Positions 1 through 10,045 of a stretch of DNA of 64,000 nt are shown here, one piece after another. The DNA is taken from assembly GCA_030407085.1 (NCBI GenBank), contig CM059587.1:92003001-92067000 (forward strand), in the 5' to 3' direction. Position 1 is the stretch's first letter. The number at the start of each line of letters is the position of its first letter. The stretch comes from Trichopria drosophilae (Eukaryota > Arthropoda > Insecta > Hymenoptera > Diapriidae). The position numbers and the translations under genes are program-made. The notes beneath the pieces were generated by a model, which was not told where the DNA came from, did no database searches, and worked only from the letters and a program-made list of their open reading frames with translations.

Positions 1-529
1 AGACGTTTTAACAATGTTTAAATTCTACTGGAAATTCTACTTAATTCCATACGGGTACTTATTATTGGTTTTCTTGGCCTCATGGCTTTATTAATTTTAA
101 AGGCGTTTATTTTTTTACGGGTCGTTGAGCAAATCTGCAATATCTCGATTCTATAAATAAAATTGTATCATAAAAGATTTTCTTCAGAGAAATTGAATTC
201 GATGTCCACACTAAATAAGAGTTGGGGACGAGAATTATTGTCTAAGATTGTACAATGTATTTTTCAGAATTCTTATAATTCTGTCGTAATCGGCATCTTA
301 TTAAATAAATCCTTTAATGGCTGAAAGCACAGGAAATTTATTTTAAGAATGATGCTTATCAAATACGAAATAAATTTTTTAAATCTGGTGTATTTGATTC
401 TACCATTTTCTAGGTCGTTCTTGTGAAATTTATAGAAGATTGCAATTTGTCGATGAATTTGATTAAAATGTATGAAAAATATGTTTTTTTTTCGTGCTAT
501 ATTTTTTTAATAGAGTTTTTAACCCGTTT
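1..529. other. AT-rich stretch, nothing recognised
   Basis: I see no open frame with coding character, no splice-bounded exon and no clear repeat here. The sequence is rich in A and T homopolymer runs. Confidence 0.5.
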
Positions 530-1850
530 CGTCCCAAAATGACCAAATTTAATTGCGGACCCAATATGACTTCGGAATCCCCTGTAAACTAAATACCATA
601 CAACTTTTTTTAAATTTCGGTCAACCATTTTGAACTACCAAAATTTAATAATGGATTTGTATTCAGCGAACTCGAAAACAATATTACACGAACAAATTCC
701 TCAAAATATACGATAGATACAAGATATATTTTAATAAAACGTAAATAACCAAAATATTTAGTATTAATAGCGCCATTTTGTAATTTAAATCGTAATATTG
801 ACTAACTTTCAGTAAAGCTCATTATGCCACACTATTCTGATGCCTGACACGATCCCAAAACTCCTCCGCAATAAAAATTGCAGTTTACTGAATAAAATTT
901 CGCTTTTTTCCACGTTTTTTCCGTGTAAGTAGCCATATTTAAAAAAGGGAAAGTGATGTCGAAGAACGGACTTCAGATTTGAAAAGAGCATACCCAAAAA
1001 CTATAGGACATCTACATTTCATAACAATATCTCAACGACTAGAATAATGGCTGAAGATTCAAAAGGGCTAATTTCAACATTCAAAATGGCGATTTTAGAC
1101 ATAAAAATTTCTAGAATATCGAATTTCTGAATGTTTTCTTTTTGTAGCGTAACTAGAAGCAATGGTACATACGTAAGGGTTACTCTTTGTAAGAATGTCT
1201 CATAAGAATTCCGAAATAAAAAATGGCGTGAAATATATTTCGGACGCCATTTTGAATAAAAAATAACGAGCTTCGATTTGCAATCAAAGCAAATAGAAAT
1301 ACTCAATTTTATGCATGTTTATCAGGAATAGATATATGTTTCAAAGTAATGTCTCCATATTTGATCCGCCATTTTGAAACATACGATGTCAGATTACTGA
1401 TTAATGCACCAAAATACATGTAAATACAGTCGAACCTCCTTTAATGAATACTCCGTTTTCAAATATACACTTTAGACGTTTTGAGGATATTGGTCATGTT
1501 CTTACAATTCTTATTTTTAACACAGGATTAAATATGGCGGATTGATTATATATAAAAATATAAGAAAAACTCACACCATTCATTTTATCTCGAAGTTTTT
1601 ACATTAAATCTGCGAAAAATGTCATACTTTGAAGATTTTCAAAGCCACTTTATACGAAACTGATATCAAGTTTTGAAAATTATAAATGGCGGATCCAATA
1701 TGGCAGACGAACTTTTCAAAAGCAACCGAAATCACTTGAAATTATTTGCTGGAGGATATTCAAGGTCGCTGAGAATTATTCGGATACCAAATTTCGGAAA
1801 TACAAACTGGTGGATCCAATATGGCGGACGAAGATTTCGAATCAATTGAT
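530..1850. repeat. Dispersed repeat with ATGGCGG / GGATCCAATATGG motifs
   Basis: Several diverged copies of one repeat lie here. Diagnostic pieces are ATGGCGGATCCAATATGG (about 1686), GGATCCAATATGGCGGAC (about 1812), GATCCGCCATTTTGAAA (about 1362) and a degenerate GCGGACCCAATATGAC (about 556). Between them run recurring phrases such as ATTCAGCGAACTCGAAAAC and AATCCCCTGTAAACTAAAT, which match the 30.3-30.4 kb copies (AATCAGCGATTTCAAAA, CCCTGTACACTAAA). The repeat unit appears to be about 150-170 bp and occurs in both orientations. Short open frames in this interval are not conserved between copies, so I do not call genes. Origin unknown; it could be decayed transposon sequence or a dispersed satellite. 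Confidence 0.6.
1427..1472 (+). repeat. Fragment of a pogo/mariner-like terminal repeat
   Basis: The sequence begins TACAGTCGAACCTCC and continues CTTTAATGAATACTCCG. A CAGT start preceded by TA is typical of pogo/Tigger-type terminal inverted repeats. No matching inverted end was found nearby, so this is an orphan end. A second copy of the inner part lies at 1964-2005 in the same orientation. Confidence 0.4.
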
Positions 1851-1963
1851 TGAAATTAGTTACGATTTGGTTTCGATGGTCATTGATGTGCTGAAGACTG
1901 TTCGCCTGCGTTCGCAATTCTTTTTTTGAAGAGATATCTTCAATGTAATAACATAAGACGGTA

Positions 1964-2005
1964 AAATCTCCTTTATTGAATACTCCGTTTTTTTAATATA
2001 CAGGC
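1964..2005 (+). repeat. Second copy of the 1427 terminal fragment
   Basis: It shares CTCCTTTATTGAATACTCCG with the copy at 1427-1472 (one base different in that stretch). The outer CAGT end is not preserved here. The two copies are direct repeats about 540 bp apart. Confidence 0.45.
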
Positions 2006-2045
2006 GTTTCCGTTTAAGAATAATTTCCGTTCTGACGGTGTCCCT

Positions 2046-2067
2046 ACTCCCCACGGAAGTGGGGAGT
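2046..2067. other. Short perfect hairpin
   Basis: ACTCCCCAC and GTGGGGAGT form a perfect 9-bp stem around a 4-nt GGAA loop. It is G+C rich against an AT-rich background. Function unknown; it may be the inner part of the transposon remnant that starts at about 1964. Confidence 0.5.
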
Positions 2068-2159
2068 CGACATTTCATCCTCAAATATTCGTTACCGGAA
2101 ATTCAAATGCCTCGTTCGTCTCGATTGTATTCGTTAACGGGGCTTGGAGTGTAATATAA

Positions 2160-2950
2160 AAGTTACAGGGTTTTGATGTATTAGAAATTATCTTTTGAAT
2201 ATTACATCTACTATGTAATATAAGAAAATTTGAAGATAAAAAATGTAACCGATCTTTTTAAATTAACAGGGGATTAAGTGTCCGTTGGATTGAAGTAATA
2301 AACGCTCATAAAAGTGTATCTAAATGCGCATCTCTGGGAGGATTAAAATTATTATATGTTGACATTTTGGTCATATAAATAACAAAATAGATCCGGAATA
2401 GTTTAAAAATAAAATCAAACTTGATTAATTCATTAATTGTTCTTTTGATAATCAAATATAAGATCCTTAAATTTAAAAAAGGAACTCTAATTCAAGTACA
2501 AGCCGAATATATTAAAATAGAGTAAATTAAACAATAGAAACATACAGACTCACAAATCATCGATTTAACAGGATATATAACGTATTTTTTATTGTATATA
2601 TATATGGACTGAAAAACGTAGCAATAATGGCTGTGAAGAATTGTCGGTTTCTCTTTTTTCTACCTTGTGGTTCTTGAATTTATTGCAGCGGTGCGGCATT
2701 CAAAGCTTTTATCCGCGCGGAAATGAAAAGTTCACGATGTGCTTTCGCGTTCGTGCGCACCTACTTTATTTTTATACGACTTGCGGGTAATGCTACTTTC
2801 GAAAAACATAAATAATTTGGAAATTGAATTAAAAATTCGCTCCTTACGATAAATCTCTCATTTTGTTAAAATACTTGAAATTACTGACATTTTTTTTTAT
2901 AACGCAAATTTTGTACAATGTAAAAAGTAAAGAGTAATGAAAATCCTCAC
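2160..2950. other. Intronic sequence 3' of the minus-strand exon, nothing recognised
   Basis: This stretch lies immediately downstream (minus strand) of the exon at 2951-3069 and would be its intron. A small GC-richer patch at about 2690-2790 has no supporting splice pair. I found no partner exon here. Confidence 0.4.
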
Positions 2951-3069
2951 CTGAAACTCTACACGATACAAAACTGGAAACTTTCTTCGTAGTTCGCAAA
3001 TCTTCGGATACTGCGAAAGCTCCGTTGGTGCCGTCGGTAAAGTAGTGCCAATGCCCAGTTCCTCAGCTG
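2951..3069 (-). CDS. Internal coding exon of an unidentified protein (39 complete codons)
   Basis: Read on the minus strand, the acceptor TTTTTGTTTCAG is followed by 119 open bases and then a strong donor, TTTCAG|GTGAGG. The exon starts in phase 1 (two bases complete a split codon) and ends in phase 0. The 39 full codons include GIGTTLPTAPTELSQYPK and then CELRRKFPVLYRVEFQ. There is a single cysteine and no membrane segment. The proline/threonine-rich start followed by a compact aromatic and basic stretch suggests a linker leading into a folded domain, but that is inference. Base composition is clearly higher in G+C than both flanks, as expected of a real exon. I did not recognise the family and found neither neighbouring exon in the window, so the flanking intron towards position 1 is longer than 2.9 kb. 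The acceptor has two adjacent AGs (CAGCAG), so use of the second would drop one codon. Confidence 0.7.
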
Positions 3070-4030
3070 CTGAAACAAAAAGACCAAGTGATATATTGAA
3101 CCAAATGTTACAAGAATTTTCCTGAAAGCCATAAAATCCAAATGTCAAAATCCATTGAAATAATCTATAATACATCAGTACGTATTTTTTAAAATCTACT
3201 CTTTTATTTTCTTCGAAGGTAAAATTACTGTTCTCTGCGAAAAGTTTGCGAGAATGTTTAATAGTTTATGCCGCAAGTTTCGAGAGGTATTCGAAACTTC
3301 AATAGACTTATGCGGGAAGGGAATCTGAAGTTTCCGTCTTGCATTTATTGTGTTGTGTCACGTTTGGAATTCTATTTATCACTTTCCACCGGAAAGTGAA
3401 AGAAAATGAAATGGACGTGACGTGAAAATATGATTGGATTTATTGTGCTTTTTTCGGAGCTTTTGGTATCTACTTTTTATATCGGATCGTGCTAAAGTTT
3501 TTTTTACAGGTTGCTGAATCGCTTAGATGGAGCATTGCTGAAATTACTAGGAATTTGGGAAGACACTTGCTGCGTAAGCGGCTAATAGCAGCATTTAAAA
3601 TAGGCCAGTGCCGAAGCGCTAGTTTCTGGCGCCACTGGCGAAACTCCTGAAAGTCTAGTCGTTGTAAATTAGGGCGTGGGCAGAAATGCGGTTGTGTAAA
3701 AGCCGGTTACCACGTGCAACCATGCGTGCTAACTGCCATGGCCAAAGTTGTTTGGCCAACTTCGTGTGCGAAATTTATTAATAACATTGTCTCAGACGCA
3801 ATGAGATAGTGGAACCGAATGCCAAATAGGGAAGCCCAGGGAAGATTTTGAAAAACTATATGTCTGCGTAATGAATTTTTATTGCAGTTTGCCGTCTTAC
3901 CATGATGATTAATTACTACTTAAACACAGAGAAAACGAGATATATTACGAATATTCAACATTCAGAACTAAGTATCTGCGTTAAGAATTACATAGCCCCA
4001 CAAAAAAACTAAAGTCCGGATCTGGAGGTC
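3070..4030. other. Intronic sequence 5' of the exon; GC-richer patch, no exon found
   Basis: At 3590-3780 the sequence is noticeably richer in G+C. It contains short inverted matches such as GCCAGTG...CACTGGC around a GGCGCC core. I found no acceptor-open frame-donor combination, so I do not call an exon. The patch could be a regulatory or conserved noncoding segment. Confidence 0.35.
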
Positions 4031-4264
4031 AGATTATGTCTATAATATGTTTTCTGGGTTTAACTCCATCCCGTTAGGTTTTTGACATAACCTAAAAATA
4101 CTTCAAAAATCCTATAATTAGACCTTAAAATGTAAAAATAAAAAATAATTTGCGGTTGGAAGTACCTGCTACATTTTCGTAATTCTTTTTAAAAGAAATC
4201 TAAAAATCTACCCTGAAATATGAAAATACAGAGAAATTCTGGCCTATAAGGTATGCCATGTTTA

Positions 4265-4370
4265 TTGGACAGTCCTGGACCCTACTGGAATCTATAGTGG
4301 GTAGTTCTCAACAGTATTGGACTGTACTGAAAGTACTGGAATATGCTGAACAATACTGAAATATACTAAC
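4265..4370 (-). repeat. 10-bp-period minisatellite, minus orientation
   Basis: Read on the minus strand the motif is about TTCAGTAYTG/TCCAGTACNN repeated roughly ten times with strong divergence. On the plus strand it appears as ACTGGAA/ACTGAAA words. It is the inverted counterpart of the array at 4667-4834. Confidence 0.6.
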
Positions 4371-4666
4371 ATTATTATGACATAAAGGAACGATGGCTGA
4401 TTCCAGAGACTTAACAAATATAAAGAATACATGGTATGACTTCCCGATGAGAATTTTTCTTTTATTTCAATGTTTTTTGGAGTCGATTTGTAGATTTTTT
4501 GAGGTTATATAGAACATCTAACGTGATGGAGTTAATTGGACTCTGAATCGGATTGACTACTACAATCATTTTTAGGGCTGCGCAAGAGTGGTATTGTCTT
4601 TCGATTCCTACCAAATGCTGCTATTCTTTAAAATTGCACAAATCAAGCAGAAATTTTTAAAAGAGC

Positions 4667-4834
4667 TTCCAGTAGTATCCAGAACTGTCTGGTACATTCT
4701 AGTACTACCAGGTACGTTCCAATATTGTTCAGCACTGCCCAGTACATTTCAGTATTGTTCAGTACAGAGCATTCCAGGGGAGTCCAATATTCTCCAGTGC
4801 TATCCAGTACAGTCAAGTCCAGTACTGCTCAGTT
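4667..4834 (+). repeat. 10-bp-period minisatellite, plus orientation
   Basis: About 16 diverged copies of a 10-bp word of the type TTCCAGTACT or GTTCAGTACA follow one another. This includes CCCAGTACATTTCAGTATTG at about 4738. The open frames across it come from the repeat and should not be called genes. Confidence 0.65.
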
Positions 4835-5398
4835 GACAGTTCCGTTTACTCCAGACAATTCAGGGAATAACTACATCACAAGCTGTCGAGACCTATTATA
4901 CATATGATGAATTTCGTATTGGGGTTCAGCGGCCCGAAGCACTAAAAGGAAAAATAGTATGGCTTTCAGGTTAGAATTCTCCTTTATTTTAACTTTTTGA
5001 AGTGGATTTTTGGGAAATTTATAAGGTTATGTCAAAAGACTGTCCTGCCAAGACCAAATGGATTTCAGAATTTTTCGTTATTTTTTATATTTTAGGGTAG
5101 ATTTTTAGATTTTTGTTTTGAGGTTATATCAAGAACTTAACGTGGTGGGGCTGAATAGGTTTCGAATACGGTTTTAACGATCCCAGAAACATAACGGAAA
5201 CGTGGCATAGACTTCTAAGTGTAACTTATTATTCATTTTAACATTTTAAGGTCTAATTATAGGATTTTTTTTAGGTTTTTTGAGGTTATGTCAAAAACCA
5301 GACGTGATCGGAATAAATGAACTTGGAAATCGGATTCCGCAACCTATAGAACATATTATAGACGTATTAGGAGGACCAAATCTTTCGATATTAAGTAC

Positions 5399-5490
5399 CC
5401 AACGGGCACGAAGAACCCAAATGTTTCTAAAACGTTTTTAGAATGTTCCAGAAACGTTTTAGAAACATTTGGGTTCTTCGTGCCCGTTGG
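5399..5490. repeat. Perfect 39-bp-arm hairpin (foldback, 92 bp)
   Basis: Bases 5399-5437 are the exact reverse complement of 5452-5490; I found no mismatch in 39 bp. The loop is 14 nt (5438-5451). The arms start CCAACGGGCACGAAGAACCC and end CTAAAACGTTT. Perfect arms in a region full of decayed repeats suggest a recent insertion or ongoing gene conversion. It could be a minimal foldback MITE or the stem of a small-RNA precursor. No target duplication is evident in the immediate flanks. Confidence 0.9.
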
Positions 5491-5499
5491 CTATCGGAT

Positions 5500-6700
5500 A
5501 TGCTTAAGGGTCAGTTAACGAGTCTGGATCGATAATGCCAATTCCTAACCTAAAATATGAAAATTAAAGAGAGCCTAGATACATTTTCAGAATCAGATCG
5601 ATTTCAAAGCTATATTGAGCGTTTTTTTAGAGTGTACAAAAATGTCTGATTAATATTTATTCTAATAGTTATTATTCGGAAGCTAGGTAGTGACTGTTTC
5701 TCATTTTGATTTAGTAATCAGTCTTGAATGTCATTATTTCTTTGATTGGTTATTTATAATAGTTATGGATAGTTGTGTTGACAATACGACTTCAATATTC
5801 ATCTTAAATGCCTACTAACGGAAATTACAAAATTTCAGTATTTGAAACAATTAAGATTAGTTTATAGTTGTTAAATTAAGATTGGAATTTAGAAACCGAA
5901 TTAAATTATTTTCAATAATTATTAGTGATGAAAATATTAAAAATTGACTATTGAATATAACTGTGAATTATTGTTTATGCCATTAGTTAGGTATTAACAA
6001 TTGAGAACACATCTTATTCGTGCAAAGACGTGATGAATTTACCAAGTGTTATTATTGTAATAAAACAGATATTACTAAATATTAGGTTTGATGGTAAATA
6101 CTAATTTTCCATCACTATCGACATGTTTGTAGTAGTTTTTGTGACAAACCATAAGAAATAAAATAGTTATTTAAGTAATTCAATTTTTACTAACTATTAG
6201 CATTTATTAGTTGTGTTAAGTATTCATTATAGTATCTGCTCGTTCGAATAATGTCAATCAAAAAAAATTTTACACATACATACGAAAATACTAATGATTA
6301 GTGATAAACAAAATAACGAATAATTTAGAAATTAAATTAATAAAAGCGATGACTTTACTAACAGTTAAGTACAGAAATTATTTAATTTTTTAATGCAGAT
6401 AAAAATTAAGGAAATTAAATGTATTAATAATAAGTGACAATTTTCCATAGTTTAAAGATTTACAGTGCACGAATCCCAAATGGCAATTTATTTATTATCA
6501 CTAAATAGCCATGTGCGTCGAATTTATTTTCCCATGGGTCGAAAGTCGGTCTGACTTTTCCGGCTGTTTCTACTGCGCACTATAGAACGGTGGTTTAAAG
6601 TATAGGACAAGTGGGATATTTGTTTCGCTCGAGAGAAATGTTTTTTAATTCAATATAAAAACAATATAAGATTAAACATTTCATGTTCTTTTATTTATAT
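5500..6700. other. AT-rich stretch with many TAGTTA/ATTAGT words, nothing recognised
   Basis: The sequence is dominated by short palindromic words such as TAGTTA and TTAGTA, similar to the inner parts of the MITE family at 6707. No ends or exons could be defined. Confidence 0.4.
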
Positions 6701-6706
6701 ATACAA

Positions 6707-6886
6707 ACACGGTATCTATTAACTACTATCGAAATAGTAGACTCTGGCACAAGTAGTTTGTTTTAAATAGTAGGCTATTAATTTTTCGAAATCACTATTT
6801 AGATAGTATAATTAACAAAAAACGATGGCTGGACCTTAACCTACTATATAGTAAGTAGTTACAACTATTTCAGTTTTCCGCGTATT
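6707..6886. mobile_element. MITE-like repeat, TAGTTRGAACTACTA family, copy 1
   Basis: Starts ACACGGTATCTATTAACTAC and ends AACTATTTCAGTTTTCCGCG. The right end read in reverse begins CGCGGAAAACTGAAATAGTT, giving loosely inverted ends. The interior is made of ACTATTTARATAGTA palindromes. Related sequences lie at 22068-22262, 28165-28284 and 41811-42003. No transposase is present. Ends are approximate. Confidence 0.5.
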
Positions 6887-6896
6887 TGGAATTTGA

Positions 6897-6922
6897 AAGT
6901 ATTTAGTATTTAGTATTTAGAA
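6897..6922 (+). repeat. ATTTAGT tandem repeat
   Basis: Three and a half copies of ATTTAGT follow directly after the MITE-like sequence. Confidence 0.6.
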
Positions 6923-7129
6923 TTAAAATGTTTTATTTGAAATTCAAAATACTGAATACCATGGTATAATACATCAAAAATATTTTTAAACTTTGTAATT
7001 GTTGTTACAGCGAGTTTTTAAAGTTGACACGATATTTTCAAAATTTGAAATAGCAGACTAATTTAATTAAATTGTTATATTATGTTACATTATTACACAA
7101 TTTTTGTGTTTCTTTTTACTACTTAAAAA

Positions 7130-7430
7130 TGAAAAAATTTCAAGAGAGTGACTTCAAAATGGCCAATAAAGTGCCTCCAAATGACAGAAATATACAATTA
7201 GTGTTAAAAATTGTCCAAATTCAGTAGAATTAACACCTGCAACTTAAAACGGCGAATACAAATATGAGAATATTTCGAAATACAAAATGGCGACTTCAAT
7301 AAATCGAATTAGTTGTCAATAATTTGTCCGATTTGCTTGACACTTCTTACATGGTGGTTTTTGGGGTCACTGAATACCAGTCAGATATTAGTTTTATGAA
7401 ATTCAAAATAGTGAATGATTTTTCAAAAAT
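7130..7430. repeat. Dispersed ATGGCGG-family repeat, degraded
   Basis: It contains CAAAATGGCCAATAAAG (about 7157) and ACAAAATGGCGACTTC (about 7282), followed by GGGGTCACTGAATACCAGTC, which corresponds to the GGTCGCTGATTACGAATC phrase in other copies. The surrounding 7431-8217 shows nothing recognisable. Confidence 0.45.
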
Positions 7431-8219
7431 TTATCGTATTCCCTTGACACTTGTCATAACAAGTAGTCATAACTATCTTCATTTTTTTCATCACATTTTA
7501 ATACTAATAAGTGCTGTGAAATTTCATGTTCAATTTCTGAACATTTGGCCCTTAAAAGATTAATCAGACAAGTACAAGTTCATTTCAGCAAACCCCAACG
7601 TCTTTTATCGATTAACTGGTTACAAAATTATGAAAAGAAGTACCAAAATAACACTTGAAAGACACTAATGTATGTATTCACCTGTAGGAAAGATAAAGTA
7701 GGATATAAACTCCAGAAAGAACAGACTGATATGTGCCGTAGTAAATCTACAATGTGCTGTTATCCCCTATATCCTCGGATCGTACAATAAGATTCTGTAC
7801 TTTACCCTTCAGTTGGTGTGCGAATAATGGTGATTTGAAAACTCAAAAAAGTTATTCTTCTTTATTAAGAAACATAATCGGTAAATAATACGTAACCTTT
7901 GCTATGAATGAAAACATACGTTTTTTCATGTAGTTTAATCAGATTAAAAATAAAGAAATTCAATATGTCACCATATCGAAATGATTAAAAATGAACCATT
8001 AGTGTCACTAGCTGGATATTTTAGAAAGCGAATTTCCAACTTGCAGTCATTTTTGTATATAAGATAGATACGCATTATTTTTTTTATTTTTGAATACCAA
8101 TCTGCAGTCAAGAATTGTTTTTCCTTGGCGAATTTTACCAATAACTTAAAAAATAGTTAAAAAACACATTTTTAAAAAAGATAAATTAAGAAGAATATAG
8201 CTTTAAAAGTGAAAGCATA

Positions 8220-8447
8220 CACTCAGAAAAAATAGTTAAAATAACCAGAAAAAATGATTAAATGGTTCCTTGTTATTTTTTCTAGTTAAAATAATCTGAG
8301 TTCAGGTTGGTTTAACCAGAAATATTGTTGATTTAACAACAGATATTGTTAAAACAATTATTTTTCTAATTAAGCTACCCAGAATTCTGGTTATTATGAC
8401 CAGAAAAAATAGTACGGTCGTATTTAACCAGAACATTTTTTTGAGTG
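8220..8447. mobile_element. TA-flanked MITE, 228 bp, CACTCARAAAAA ends
   Basis: The left end reads CACTCAGAAAAAATAGTT. The right end, reverse-complemented, reads CACTCAAAAAAATGTTC. TA dinucleotides flank both sides (8218-8219 and 8448-8449), as expected for a Tc1/mariner-type target duplication. The interior carries several AACCAG/CTGGTT words in both orientations. No coding capacity. Confidence 0.7.
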
Positions 8448-8639
8448 TATGACAGTTCTGAAGTTGAGAACACATTAATATAATCTTTTTTGATCCGTTG
8501 AATGTTAACCTGCATTATAAAATAGGGTCGATTAACAAATTTCATTCATAACCTAAAAAAATCATAAAAAGGTAGTTTGACAGGGATATGATGCACAAAA
8601 AAGAAAGATTATGTAGAAGTAAAAGGGGCAACAAAATTA

Positions 8640-9060
8640 AATTCCGAAAAATGGGTTTTAAAACATACTATCACATTCCTACATGTTTCCTGTATCATTT
8701 TCTTTTTTGAGCATACATTGCTATAAAAACCGGTTTTTTAAAAGATTTTTTGAGGTTATGTCTAAAATTTGCCTAGAGACACCCGGTTTCTATTACAAAT
8801 TCAAGGGATCAATAAAAAAGAGATTAATGTTTTCTCAACTTCAGAATTTTTAAGCCCATATCGTTTAATGTTTTTATGGGTTTTTGAGGTCAAATTATAG
8901 AATTTGATCAAGATGTCATGAATGTTTTCTGCAGATGTTTATTCCACGAGTCGAAATAGATATAATGCAATATATTTATTCGAAAGAAGACATCTTTTAT
9001 TAACCATGAAATATAATGTTTTGTAATTTTTGAGGTTATCTTTAAAACATTTTTTGTGAG
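8640..9060 (+). repeat. Diverged copies of the GAGGTTATGTC repeat
   Basis: TTTTTTGAGGTTATGTCTAAA at about 8746 and TTTGAGGTTATCTTTAAAAC at about 9033 match monomers of the 4-5.4 kb foldback. They are strongly diverged, with undefined ends. Confidence 0.45.
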
Positions 9061-9470
9061 CCTTTGTTATTGATACATGTGGTTTCCATGTTTTCCATAA
9101 CCATATATATACAAATAAAAGTTACAAAGGAGAACCCATAGGAGTACAAAAATTTTATTTATAAAATTTCCCATTGAATTGAAAGTATACATTTTAATGT
9201 AAGTATATCCTCTTTCAATACTTTCTTTGATCAAAAGAGGTGGTATGCTAGTAAATAATGAGGTAACGTCTAAAGAAACCAAATTGTGATCGCCGGGTAT
9301 TTTTAAACCATTATGGTATTTGTGTAATTCAATGTCGTTTTTTATACATGATATACACTGCTTGGGTAAGTTCAATATTTTTGTATTTTCTGTAGAAGCA
9401 TCCTCCTATATTCCATTTTGATAATAATAGGACGATAATGATACGACGATTGGAGGGATTTCAACGGATT
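9060..9470 (-). pseudogene. Penelope-like retroelement reverse transcriptase fragment, broken
   Basis: On the minus strand an open segment contains HNLVSLDVTSLFTSIPP, which matches the LVS-DV-SLFT-IP block of Penelope-like (PLE) reverse transcriptases, a group of retroelements with a GIY-YIG endonuclease. Just downstream, in another frame, FQFNGKFYK and then PMGSPL correspond to the later RT motifs, with stop codons between. Upstream, in a further frame, PPIVVSLSS resembles the RPIVSS motif. At least two frameshifts and several stops separate these blocks, so this is a dead relic. The catalytic YADD box and the endonuclease are not seen. A remnant of another retroelement with a similar RT cannot be fully excluded. 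Confidence 0.7.
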
Positions 9471-9515
9471 TTGATTTGCCATTGAACGAACGGCTCATTT
9501 TCACGATATAAATAT

Positions 9516-9660
9516 TACTTCGACCCAGACCTTAGGTCTGGACGAAGTATTGAATTTGGTCACTTCGGGCATAAAAATGACACTATAGTTTTTCATCAAA
9601 TGTCGACGTTTCAGACCGTAAGGAACCCAAATCAACAATAAAAAAATTTGTGTCCGTGAT
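9516..9660 (+). repeat. GTATTGAATTTGGTCAC repeat, copy 1
   Basis: The core GAAGTATTGAATTTGGTCAC is followed by TTCGGGCATAAAAATGAC and GTCGACGTTTCAGACC. An inverted partner lies at 21055-21165 and a shorter direct copy at 9984-10045. It adjoins the Penelope-like relic, so it may be part of the same element. The inner TAGGTCTGGAC also forms a small hairpin with CCAGACCTTA. Confidence 0.6.
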
Positions 9661-9983
9661 CTTGTACATACGTACGTCCGTACGGATAAGCGTAATGGCA
9701 TACATTTTTTTTTTAAATACGTGTCTTGGCATAAATTAGATCTGATTAGATTTTGGCGCAGATCCATCCGTGCATTACTAAAAAACATTAGCCCCAATTA
9801 AGTTTCTTCGTAGTTTTTTGCATTTCTTTTGAAAAATACAAAATTTATTAAAAAATATTTCAAACAAAAAAGATAGAGCATTAAATTCTCTACAGAAAAG
9901 GTTATATGCATTTTCTTCCTAAAGTCAACGATAATGCCATAAAAACTGGTTTAAAATGCTTATGACTATTGTCTGAAAAAGTA

Positions 9984-10045
9984 TTGAATTTGGTCACCTC
10001 GGCCAAAAAATTACCCTATAGTTTTTTATAAAATTTCGACCTTTC
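9984..10045 (+). repeat. GTATTGAATTTGGTCAC repeat, copy 2
   Basis: AAGTATTGAATTTGGTCACC, CTCGGCCAAAAAATTACCC and TTTCGACCTTTCGACC align with copy 1. A small GC-rich patch with CTACCCC..GGGGTAG (7-bp stem) follows at about 10039. Confidence 0.6.

Larger units (their letters stand above)
4031..5375. repeat. Large foldback (inverted) repeat, about 1.35 kb
   Basis: The left arm (about 4031-4145) matches the reverse complement of the right arm (about 5231-5372). One 22-bp stretch is perfect: 4111-4132 against 5242-5263. Further inward, ATATTTCAGGGTAGATTTTT (rc of about 4215-4235) matches ATATTTTAGGGTAGATTTTT at about 5086. Several monomers of about 150 bp sharing a GAGGTTATGTCAAAAAC core occur inside, for example at about 4502, 5024, 5122 and 5280. 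The region also encloses two inverted arrays of a 10-bp motif, listed separately. No transposase frame is visible. It is best described as a foldback or satellite-derived element whose true ends and target duplication I could not fix. Confidence 0.65.

Noticed and set aside
4588..4907. Overlapping 82- and 60-codon frames
   Set aside because: They read through the 10-bp-period minisatellite.
9501..9797. 98-codon minus-strand frame
   Set aside because: Runs opposite to the Penelope-adjacent repeat and is not open in the other two copies of that repeat.
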